Origin: Deltaproteobacteria bacterium
Lineage (GTDB): Bacteria; Desulfobacterota; Desulfobacteria; Desulfobacterales; B30-G6
Length of the DNA: 19,882 nt
Assembly: GCA_003647375.1 (NCBI GenBank)
Contig: QMMS01000053.1
Coordinates: forward strand, 1 to 19,882
Direction of reading: 5' to 3'
Shown: positions 1 through 6,806 of the stretch, piece after piece
Layout: each line of letters begins with the position of its first letter
How positions within the stretch are numbered: the first letter of the stretch is position 1
Position numbers and translations under genes: made by a program
The notes under the pieces: model-generated
What the model saw: only the letters and a program-made list of their open reading frames with translations
Databases searched by the model: none
What the model was told of the DNA's origin: nothing

Positions 1-123
1 AGGACTCGGCACAGGATTGTCCATAGAAGGGACTTTATCACCAAGTGTCTGAGCAAGAGAGTCCAGAAGACAGAATACAGAATATCGTAAAGCTCTAAAT
101 TGTTTTAATGCTGGGAACCGAAT

Positions 124-151
124 GAACATCGAACATCGAACGTCCAACATC
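124..151. repeat. Four tandem heptamers upstream of the lyase gene
   Basis: Four head-to-tail 7-base units read gaacatc, gaacatc, gaacgtc, caacatc, followed by a related gaat/ttgaat run up to about 165. A second short-period stretch with cagaaga/cagaata units lies just before it, at about 63-86. Such degenerate short-period spacers are common between genes of Desulfobacterota and some other environmental bacteria (from memory of such genomes, not searched). The stretch lies directly before the lyase gene and argues against that gene starting at the upstream ATG at 171. No clear promoter was found between 1 and 212. Confidence 0.6.
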
Positions 152-200
152 GAATTTTGAATTTGAAAAGATGAAGAACCAGGTTTTAAATGACGAAATG

Positions 201-205
201 AAAGG
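201..205 (+). promoter_or_regulatory. Ribosome binding site deciding the lyase start
   Basis: AAAGG lies 7 bases before the ATG at 213. The in-frame ATG at 171 has only a purine run touching the codon, and the ATG at 198 has no site. Starting at 213 also puts the protein's active-site residues at nearly the same numbers as in the Pseudomonas putida enzyme, which supports this start. Confidence 0.5.
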
Positions 206-212
206 CCCTGAA

Positions 213-1778
213 ATGCAGCCCATTTTTATAGACAAGGGAAAGCTGACCATAGAGAACGTGGTGGCCATCGCCCGGCAAGGTGTGCGGGTCGATGCCTCCA
301 GCCAAGGCAGGCAACGGGTCGAAAAAACCCGTGAGCTCATCGCCAGATGGGTAAAAGAGAAAAAGGTGATCTATGGAATCACCACCGGGTTTGGCGCCTT
401 GTGCAATGTACCCATTTCGGAATCCGACACCCGTTTATTGCAGAATAAGATCATCATGAGCCACGCATCGGGTGTGGGGGCACCCCTGCCCGAAGATGTC
501 GTTCGGGCCATAATGGCCATCCGGCTGCATGATCTGTTCATGGGATACTCCGGCTGCTCCATCACGACCCTGCAATACTTGATGGCCTTTCTCAATCAAG
601 GACTGACACCGGTTGTGCCGGAAAAAGGATCGGTGGGTTCAAGCGGGGACCTGGCCCCCACGGCCCACCTGGGCCTGGTGTTGCTTGGTAAAGGCGAGGC
701 CTTTTATCAGGGCGATCGCCTCAGTGGTGCTAAAGCCTTAGAGAAGATCGGGCTTTCTCCCATCAGCCTTGCAGCCGGGGAAGGTCTGGCTCTGATAAAC
801 GGCACCCAGGTGATGACCGGCATCGCCACCCTGGTGGTTCACGATGCCGTCCGCCTGGCAAAGTTGGCCGACATCGCCTGCGCCATGAGTTTGGAAGTGC
901 TCATGGGAAGCAACTCCGAATTTGATCCGAGAATTCATCAGATACGCCCTCATCCGGGGCAGGTGGCCTCGGCTGAAAACATGCTGCGTCTCACCAGTGA
1001 CAGTGAAATCATCCTCTCACACGAAGGGTGTGCCCGTGTTCAAGATGCCTACACTTTGCGGTGTTCCCCCCAGATACACGGCGCCAGCAAGGATGCCGTC
1101 GTTCATGCTCAAAAAGTTGTCAACATTGAAATCAATGCCTCCACCACCAACCCGTTGATCTTTACTGACACCCAGGAGGTCCGCCTGGGGGGAAATTTTC
1201 ACGGCCAACCCATTGCCATGGCAGCCGATTATCTTTCCATGGGAATTGCCGAACTGGGAAATGTGTCCGAACGTCGCATTGAAAGGCTGGTCAACCCACA
1301 ATTGAGCGAACTCCCCGCCTTTCTGGTAAAAAACGGTGGGCTTAACTCAGGATTCATGATAGCACAGTACACGGCTGCTGCCCTGGTTTCCGAAAACAAA
1401 GTACTGGCGCACCCCGCCTGTGTTGACTCGATTCCCACCTCTGCAAACAAGGAAGACCATGTCAGCATGGGCACCATAGCCATCCGACAGTGCCGGGAAA
1501 TCCTGGATAATGTAGAACATGTTCTTGCGGTAGAAATGCTGTGTGCCGCTCAGGCCTATGATCTCCTTACAGAAGAGAAAAAAATGACGGGAGGCAGGGG
1601 TACCCGATTGGCGTACCAGGTGATTCGGGAAACAATCCCGTACCTTGAAGAGGATCGGCAGTTGTCTATAGATATCGAAAATATGGTGGACTTGATCCGG
1701 TCCGGCAAACTAATAAATGTGGTGGAAAAGGCTGTGGGCGAACTCGAACTGACCTGTTTTGAAAAACATCAGTCCTGA
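213..1778 (+). CDS. hutH: Histidine ammonia-lyase-like aromatic amino acid lyase with SSG triad
   Basis: The 521-residue protein belongs to the MIO-dependent ammonia-lyase family, which eliminates ammonia from His, Phe or Tyr to give an arylacrylate such as urocanate. Residues matching the P. putida HAL active site are visible: Tyr54 (YGITTGFG), His84 (MSHASG), Asn196 (INGTQ), Gln277/Tyr280/Arg283 (QDAYTLRC), Phe329 (GGNFHG) and Glu414 (TSANKEDHVSM). Glu414 is the HAL-type residue; PAL and TAL usually have Gln there. The oddity is the triad that cyclises to MIO: residues 143-145 are Ser-Ser-Gly (GSVGSSGDLAP) instead of Ala-Ser-Gly. The central Ser and Gly are kept, so a substituted MIO is plausible. 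No hutU, hutI or hutG gene is near, and the next gene is an iron-sulfur redox subunit 55 bases on. Family and fold are secure. The substrate is uncertain: histidine or another imidazole amino acid is most likely. Confidence 0.9.
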   Translation: MQPIFIDKGKLTIENVVAIARQGVRVDASSQGRQRVEKTRELIARWVKEKKVIYGITTGFGALCNVPISESDTRLLQNKIIMSHASGVGAPLPEDVVRAIMAIRLHDLFMGYSGCSITTLQYLMAFLNQGLTPVVPEKGSVGSSGDLAPTAHLGLVLLGKGEAFYQGDRLSGAKALEKIGLSPISLAAGEGLALINGTQVMTGIATLVVHDAVRLAKLADIACAMSLEVLMGSNSEFDPRIHQIRPHPGQVASAENMLRLTSDSEIILSHEGCARVQDAYTLRCSPQIHGASKDAVVHAQKVVNIEINASTTNPLIFTDTQEVRLGGNFHGQPIAMAADYLSMGIAELGNVSERRIERLVNPQLSELPAFLVKNGGLNSGFMIAQYTAAALVSENKVLAHPACVDSIPTSANKEDHVSMGTIAIRQCREILDNVEHVLAVEMLCAAQAYDLLTEEKKMTGGRGTRLAYQVIRETIPYLEEDRQLSIDIENMVDLIRSGKLINVVEKAVGELELTCFEKHQS

Positions 1779-1833
1779 AAAATAGCTACTTGAGCCAAAG
1801 GACCTGGTTAAAATGAAAAAGTGTGTGTATTAA

Positions 1834-2325
1834 ATGAACGTTGTATATGTGGAGCTCGATCGGTGCATGGCCTGTTTTAGCTGCAAACAGGCCTGTCAAT
1901 TTCAACAGGCAGACCGAAACATGGGCTGGGGCCCAAATATATTTGTCAGTGTGGACATGGAGCGGCGGCGGATTTATACCGGAACCTGCCTGCAATGTGA
2001 GACCGCGCTCTGCATGGAAGTGTGCCCGGTCAATGCCATAAAACGTGATCCGGAGACATCGGCTGTTATCGTCGACAACGAGACCTGTCTCGGATGCGGC
2101 ATGTGCGTCTCGGCCTGCCCTTTCGGATACATGAACCTGGATGATTTCCTTCGAAAAGCGACCAAATGTGATCTGTGCGGCGGCAACCCAAAGTGTGTGC
2201 AGATGTGCATGGCAAAAGCGCTCCATTTTGGCAGCATCAATTCCCTTGCAGAACGCAAACGCAAACAATCTGATTTACGGCTCGGGATTCGCGCCATGCC
2301 TGCCGATAAGGATGACGGTCAATGA
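1834..2325 (+). CDS. Four-[4Fe-4S] ferredoxin-like electron-transfer subunit
   Basis: The 163-residue protein resembles the HycB/NrfC/PsrB-type electron-transfer subunit of molybdopterin enzymes. Sixteen Cys form four cubane-binding sets: 11-14-17-21, 52-55-60-64, 85-88-91-95 and 112-115-121-125. The second has the CxxCxxxxCxxxCP spacing typical of these subunits. There is no signal peptide or membrane segment, so it should be cytoplasmic. The last codons overlap the next gene by four bases (ATGA), which suggests translational coupling and a stoichiometric complex with that molybdopterin subunit, passing electrons between its active site and an unknown partner. The ribosome binding site is weak. 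A seven-codon frame (MKKCVY, 1813-1833) stops exactly before the ATG and is probably chance. Confidence 0.9.
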   Translation: MNVVYVELDRCMACFSCKQACQFQQADRNMGWGPNIFVSVDMERRRIYTGTCLQCETALCMEVCPVNAIKRDPETSAVIVDNETCLGCGMCVSACPFGYMNLDDFLRKATKCDLCGGNPKCVQMCMAKALHFGSINSLAERKRKQSDLRLGIRAMPADKDDGQ

Positions 2326-4397
2326 CGGGTAAAACACCAATTGATAACACTGTCGTTAAAACCCTGTGCCGGATGTGCAGCAACCACTGCAGCATCGATG
2401 TACACGTCCGGGATGGTCGCATGGTGGAAATCACCCCCGGACAGGGAAACCCCAGTAACCAGGGCAGAATGTGTCCCCGGGGAGATGCTGCACTGGACAT
2501 GTTCTATCACCCCGACCGTATCCGCACACCCTTGAAGAGACAGGGCGACGGCTCCTTTGTGGAAATCAGTCGCGAAACGGCCATCGCCGAAATCGCCGGG
2601 AAAATGATGGAAATAAAGCATCGCTGTGGTGCCCGGTCCATGGGGGTATGGAAAGGTGAGGCTGTCGGTTTCCTTCAGCAGGAAGAGTATGCCCGCAGGT
2701 TCGCACACGCATTCGGCACACCCAATTACTTTTCCAACGATTCCGCCTGTTACAACGGTCGATTTCTGGCCCACATACTTGTCAACGGTTTCTGGAACCC
2801 CTTCTCATACTATGCCAAGGCCGATCTGATTTTGCTTTTCGGCACCAACCCACCCGTGTGCCACCCGCCTTTCATGGCCGAGTTTGCCGATGCCAAGGAA
2901 AATGGTGCCAATCTGGTGGTGATCGATCCGAGACTGAATCCCATTGCCTGCTATGCTGATATTTTTGCCCAGCCGCTGCCAGGCACTGACGGTGCCATGG
3001 CCTGGGGGCTGATTCGTTATCTTGTGAAAGCCGGCGAGTATGATCACAAACTGATGGATCATTACAGCATCGGATTTGAAGAGGTGGCCGTCTACGCGGA
3101 AAAATTCACCCCTGATTATGTCGAAGAACAAACCGGTATATATGCCGATGTTGTGGTCAATATCGCGCAACTGATTATCGAGAATCGCCCGAAAGTCAGT
3201 TATTATATGGGCGCCGGCCTGGAACACCACGACAACGGAGTCAACAACATACGAGCCCTGGTGATCCTGTCCTGTATCACGGGAGCCTTTGATATGGACT
3301 GCGGACTTATCTGGCCCGAAGACATGCCCAGGAACAAACTGACCCTGTACGACGAGCTGCCCCTGGATGGGGAAAAACCCATCGGTGCGGACCGCTTTCC
3401 GGTGCTCTACGATCTTCGAAAGGAGTGCCATTCAATGACAGCCATGGATTATATGCTAGGCAACGGCGATTACCCGCTGGAGGGACTCATCGTCACTGCC
3501 GCCAATCCAGTCGTAACCAATCCCAACACCCGCAAAGTAGAAGAGGCCCTCAGGTCTCTGGATCTTCTGGTGGTCAATGATCTGTTTTTGACAAAGACAG
3601 CTGAACTGGCTCATTATATCCTGCCCGCCGCCTCTTTTTTGGAACGCTCGGAAATCCACATGGATCCGAAATATCAACGCGTCTATCTCACCAGCAAGGT
3701 GGCGGAAATTCCGGGCATAAAGGACGAGTATACACTCTGGCACGACCTCGCCCATAGCCTGGGTTTTGGAGAACGCTACTTTCCCTGGGAAAATGAGACC
3801 CAGGTCAACCGATACATTCTGGAACCTTCCGGTATCCAGATCGAACAGCTGCAGGCGCATCCGGAAGGAATTCAATACAAACCCCTGACATTCCAAAAAC
3901 ATCTCTCCCGCCCCCTGCCGACAGCTTCGGGAAAAATTGAACTGACCTCCCCTTACTTGAAAAAGCTCGGTTATACAGCGATTCCCGAATACGTGCCGCC
4001 CTATCACCTGCGCGAGAAATCAAAGGAATACCCTTTCATTCTCACCACCGGCGCACGCAAGACCCTGCTTTATCACTCCAGGAACCAGAACTTCGAACAT
4101 TTTCGAAAGGTACATCCCAGGGCCCAGGTCGAAATTCATCCCGACGATGCTTCGGAGTTGGGCATCAGCAACGGAAACCAGGTTCGAATCGTTTCAAGCA
4201 TCGGAGCACTGGTGGTGGAAGCCAATATCGTTAATAGAAACGAACTTCTCCGGGGTGTTATAGAGATGTATCACGGCTGGGAAGAGTGGCGGGTCAATTT
4301 CACCACCTTCGACTGCGTCAACGATCCCATCAGCGGGTTTCCCCTCTTGAAGGGCGTGCCGGTTCGGTTGGAGAAGGTTGAAAACGCTCTGGCATAA
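2322..4397 (+). CDS. Molybdopterin oxidoreductase, catalytic subunit (DMSO reductase superfamily)
   Basis: This 691-residue protein is a complete Mo/W-bisPGD oxidoreductase. The N-terminus carries the [4Fe-4S] set Cys16-x2-Cys19-x3-Cys23-x27-Cys51 (LCRMCSNHC then GRMCPRG). Cys143 (NDSACYNGR) sits where family members ligate the metal. FGTNPPVCHPPF and VVIDPRLNP are cofactor-domain motifs, and the C-terminal third (about 585-690) is the molydopterin-dinucleotide binding domain. There is no twin-arginine signal, so the enzyme is probably cytoplasmic. The overlapping gene upstream supplies its electron-transfer subunit, but no NrfD- or PsrC-type membrane anchor is present. It is clearly homologous to the protein encoded at 17916-19882. 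The substrate cannot be read from sequence. Formate dehydrogenase, polysulfide or thiosulfate reductase and hydratase-like members all share this architecture. Confidence 0.88.
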   Translation: MTGKTPIDNTVVKTLCRMCSNHCSIDVHVRDGRMVEITPGQGNPSNQGRMCPRGDAALDMFYHPDRIRTPLKRQGDGSFVEISRETAIAEIAGKMMEIKHRCGARSMGVWKGEAVGFLQQEEYARRFAHAFGTPNYFSNDSACYNGRFLAHILVNGFWNPFSYYAKADLILLFGTNPPVCHPPFMAEFADAKENGANLVVIDPRLNPIACYADIFAQPLPGTDGAMAWGLIRYLVKAGEYDHKLMDHYSIGFEEVAVYAEKFTPDYVEEQTGIYADVVVNIAQLIIENRPKVSYYMGAGLEHHDNGVNNIRALVILSCITGAFDMDCGLIWPEDMPRNKLTLYDELPLDGEKPIGADRFPVLYDLRKECHSMTAMDYMLGNGDYPLEGLIVTAANPVVTNPNTRKVEEALRSLDLLVVNDLFLTKTAELAHYILPAASFLERSEIHMDPKYQRVYLTSKVAEIPGIKDEYTLWHDLAHSLGFGERYFPWENETQVNRYILEPSGIQIEQLQAHPEGIQYKPLTFQKHLSRPLPTASGKIELTSPYLKKLGYTAIPEYVPPYHLREKSKEYPFILTTGARKTLLYHSRNQNFEHFRKVHPRAQVEIHPDDASELGISNGNQVRIVSSIGALVVEANIVNRNELLRGVIEMYHGWEEWRVNFTTFDCVNDPISGFPLLKGVPVRLEKVENALA

Positions 4398-4446
4398 CTC
4401 AATCTTTGGCTCGTATATAAAACATTTTTCTTGTATTTATAAAAAA

Positions 4447-4672
4447 ACAAGCACCAAATGACAAATAACAAACAAATCACAATGACAAAATTCCAACTCC
4501 CAACCAGGATAAACCGGAAAAGATTTTTTATCACGAAATCACGAAAGTACGAAACCACGAAAAAGATCATGAAAACTTTCGTGTTTTTCAGATTTCGTGT
4601 TTTCGTGATAGCTTTTATTTTTTTGATATTTTGATATTGAAATTTTGATATTATTTGTTATTTGGTGCTTGT
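4447..4672. repeat. Composite inverted-repeat element filling the spacer
   Basis: The 361-base spacer between the oxidoreductase and the RACE gene is AT-rich and has no credible gene. Its main content is an inverted repeat with 22-base arms, 4447-4468 and 4651-4672, differing at one base (acaagcaccaaatgacaaat against the reverse complement of the right arm). Inside lie a CACGAAA-based hairpin (4530-4609) and a short tandem of ttttgatat units (about 4621-4650). There is no transposase and no obvious target duplication. A miniature mobile element or structured intergenic repeat would both fit. Nothing like an intrinsic terminator with a GC stem and U-tract was seen in 4398-4446. Confidence 0.7.
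4530..4609. repeat. CACGAAA-repeat hairpin inside the spacer element
   Basis: The left half carries ATCACGAAA, TCACGAAA, GTACGAAA and CCACGAAA in near-regular steps, and the right half carries the matching TTTCGTG units. 4530-4538 pairs perfectly with 4601-4609, further CACGAAA/TTTCGTG blocks pair inward, and the apex lies near 4564-4575. The result is an imperfect stem of about 35 base pairs. It ends about 150 bases before the RACE start codon, so it could form in a read-through transcript or act as a DNA-level repeat. Confidence 0.65.
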
Positions 4673-4758
4673 AATTTGTGATTTCTGTTTTCACTAAGAA
4701 CGTATGCAAGTATTTTGGATAAACAGTAACTGTGATGAATGTGTCTGGAGACATATAA

Positions 4759-6777
4759 ATGAAATCGAAAACAGCAATGGTTATTTTTCAACCTTCGGGC
4801 AGGCGGGGACGGGTACCCTTGGGGATTTCCATCGTGGAGGCATCGCGGCGCCTTGGCGTGGACATAGAAGCCCCCTGCGGTGAAAAACAGGTTTGTGGCA
4901 AATGTAAGATCCGCATCGAACAGGGATCGTTCCAAAAACTAAACATTGAATCAACCTATTCGCATGCCGGTCCCTGGCAGTCCGGGGAAGAAAAATACAT
5001 CTCGCCGGAAGAAAAAGAAAAGGGATATCGCATGGGATGTGTTGCCACCGTGGAGGGAGACCTGCTCATTTTCGTTCCGGAAGCGGCTAGGGCCGGTAAG
5101 CAGGTGGTAAGCAAAGCCCCAAGACCCCTTGATATAACGATTAACCCTGCGGTGAAACAGTACGCTGTCGAACTGGTGCCACCTTCTCTTGAAGACCCTG
5201 CCGGCGATTTTGAAAGGCTCTGTGCTGCCCTGGAAAAACAGTACGGTCTTAAATCACTGCGCATCGATCTTTCTGTTTTGCGCACTCTCCATGACACCCT
5301 GCACACGGGTGAATGGAAAGTGACCGTCATGGTGTGGATGGACCAGGAAATAGTCCATGTTCAACCCGGACCCGGATCAGGAATGTTCGGATTAGCCATC
5401 GATATCGGCACCACAACCGTGGCCGCCTATCTGTGCGATCTGATCTCCGGTCAGGTGGTAGATACCCTTTCCATGATGAATCCACAGGTCAAGTATGGTG
5501 AAGATGTGGTCTCACGGATCTCCTTTCACATGGAGAATCCCGATGGTCTGAAACGGATGAGCACTGATCTTGTGGACGGTCTGAACAGCCTCATCGACCA
5601 GGCCCTGTCCCGGGAATATACCCTGTCAACACCAAATGGAATTGACGGTCCCCAAACGGATCAAGTCATTCGCATTCAGGCGGAGGATATTCTGGATGTG
5701 AGCATCGCCGGAAACACGGCCATGCATCACATCCTGCTGCAACTGAACCCGGAACCCCTGGGAGTAATTCCTTTCACCCCTTCGGTACACCACAGCCTTG
5801 ATATCAAAGCCCATGAGTTAGGACTGAAAATCAATCCTGCTGCCCACATTTTCGTGTTACCCAATGAAGCCGGCTTTGTGGGGGGTGACAATGTGGGCGT
5901 CATCCTAGCCGAGGAACCACACCACCAGGATCAGATTCAGCTAATCATCGACATCGGCACCAATGGCGAGCTGGTGGTGGGAAATAAAGACCGCCTGATC
6001 TGTTCATCCTGTGCCACCGGGCCGGCCCTGGAAGGCGCCCAGATCGAATTCGGCATGCGCGCTGCCCCCGGCGCCATCGAACGGGTAACAATCGATCCTG
6101 AAACCCACGAGGTGGATTTCAAAGTCATCGGCAAGGATCCCTGGCGAAGTTACGCCAACCCCGAGGACATGAAAACAAAGGGCATCTGCGGGTCCGGCAT
6201 CCTGGATGCAATGGCCCAGCTGTTCTTAGCCGGCATCATTGATAAAAGCGGCGCCTTCAGCAAGCATCAATTTTCGAATCGGTTTGGGATACACCCCGAA
6301 ACCGACATAAAGTTCTTTGTACTGGCCTGGGCAAAAGAAACCAGTATTGAAAAGGATATCGTTATTACACAGCAGGATGTGCGGCAGATTCAACTGGCCA
6401 AAGCATCCATTTACACCGGATGCAAACTCATGATGAGAAAACTGGGGGTCGACCGCGTGGACAGCGTCAAGGTAGCCGGCGCCTTTGGATCCCACGTTGA
6501 CTGCAAACTGGCGCTGGTTATCGGCATGTTCCCGGATTGCGCCATCGACAACATCGTTTCCGTGGGCAATGCCGCCGGGGACGGGTGCAGGATTGCGCTG
6601 TTGAACCGAGACAAACGGGTTGAAGCGGATTGGATTGCCAACAACGTTCAGTACATGGAGTTGACCCTGGAAGAAAACTTTCAGTGGCAGCTCATGGAGG
6701 CTATTCACCTACCTCACATGACCGATGCCTTTGATCATCTTGCGGGTGTGGTACCCGAACACATACTCAACAAGTAA
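4759..6777 (+). CDS. RACE-type corrinoid activator: 2Fe-2S ferredoxin plus ASKHA (RACo) protein
   Basis: The 672-residue protein matches reductive activators of corrinoid enzymes, which use ATP to drive Co(II) to Co(I) reduction and return inactivated corrinoid proteins to their methyl-accepting state. The N-terminal 2Fe-2S domain has Cys40-x5-Cys46-x2-Cys49 and Cys94 (RMGCVATVEG). The ASKHA nucleotide-binding part follows, with IDIGTTTVAAY (from about 214), VSIAGNTAMHH (314-324), IDIGTNGELVVG (397-408), SCATGPALEGAQIEFG and KGICGSGILDA, then the RACo C-terminal region (VKVAGAFGSHVD). Length is near the family norm of about 600-700. GGAG eight bases before the ATG supports the start. No corrinoid protein or methyltransferase lies in the window, so its client is unknown. 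The next gene follows after 29 bases, so the two are probably co-transcribed. Confidence 0.9.
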   Translation: MKSKTAMVIFQPSGRRGRVPLGISIVEASRRLGVDIEAPCGEKQVCGKCKIRIEQGSFQKLNIESTYSHAGPWQSGEEKYISPEEKEKGYRMGCVATVEGDLLIFVPEAARAGKQVVSKAPRPLDITINPAVKQYAVELVPPSLEDPAGDFERLCAALEKQYGLKSLRIDLSVLRTLHDTLHTGEWKVTVMVWMDQEIVHVQPGPGSGMFGLAIDIGTTTVAAYLCDLISGQVVDTLSMMNPQVKYGEDVVSRISFHMENPDGLKRMSTDLVDGLNSLIDQALSREYTLSTPNGIDGPQTDQVIRIQAEDILDVSIAGNTAMHHILLQLNPEPLGVIPFTPSVHHSLDIKAHELGLKINPAAHIFVLPNEAGFVGGDNVGVILAEEPHHQDQIQLIIDIGTNGELVVGNKDRLICSSCATGPALEGAQIEFGMRAAPGAIERVTIDPETHEVDFKVIGKDPWRSYANPEDMKTKGICGSGILDAMAQLFLAGIIDKSGAFSKHQFSNRFGIHPETDIKFFVLAWAKETSIEKDIVITQQDVRQIQLAKASIYTGCKLMMRKLGVDRVDSVKVAGAFGSHVDCKLALVIGMFPDCAIDNIVSVGNAAGDGCRIALLNRDKRVEADWIANNVQYMELTLEENFQWQLMEAIHLPHMTDAFDHLAGVVPEHILNK

Positions 6778-6796
6778 AAGCATGTTTGAAATTAAA

Positions 6797-6802
6797 AGGA
6801 GG
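6797..6802 (+). promoter_or_regulatory. Strong Shine-Dalgarno deciding a GTG start
   Basis: AGGAGG lies four bases before the GTG at 6807. The upstream in-frame TTG at 6786 would place this site inside the coding sequence, and the nearby ATG at 6782 is in another frame. The GTG is therefore the likely start of the acyl-CoA dehydrogenase. Confidence 0.7.
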
Positions 6803-6806
6803 CACC

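Noticed and set aside
1..90. Open frame entering from the left edge (ends at TAA 88-90), possible 3' end of an upstream gene
   Set aside because: A second frame is also open to 52, and neither short translation resembles a known C-terminus, so no gene can be supported.
1813..1833. Six-residue frame MKKCVY ending directly before the ferredoxin-subunit ATG
   Set aside because: It could be a coupling leader, but it is too short and its ribosome binding site too weak to support.
2748..2750. Possible selenocysteine formate dehydrogenase
   Set aside because: The candidate metal ligand is encoded by an ordinary Cys codon (TGT) and the frame contains no internal TGA. The local motif does not specifically match formate dehydrogenase.
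2805..3431. 208-codon minus-strand open frame
   Set aside because: It is antisense to the first molybdopterin oxidoreductase, whose cofactor-domain motifs span the same bases.
4530..4609. Possible CRISPR-like array of CACGAAA units
   Set aside because: The units are about 8-9 bases with no spacers of constant length, and the halves form an inverted pair, so this is a hairpin repeat.
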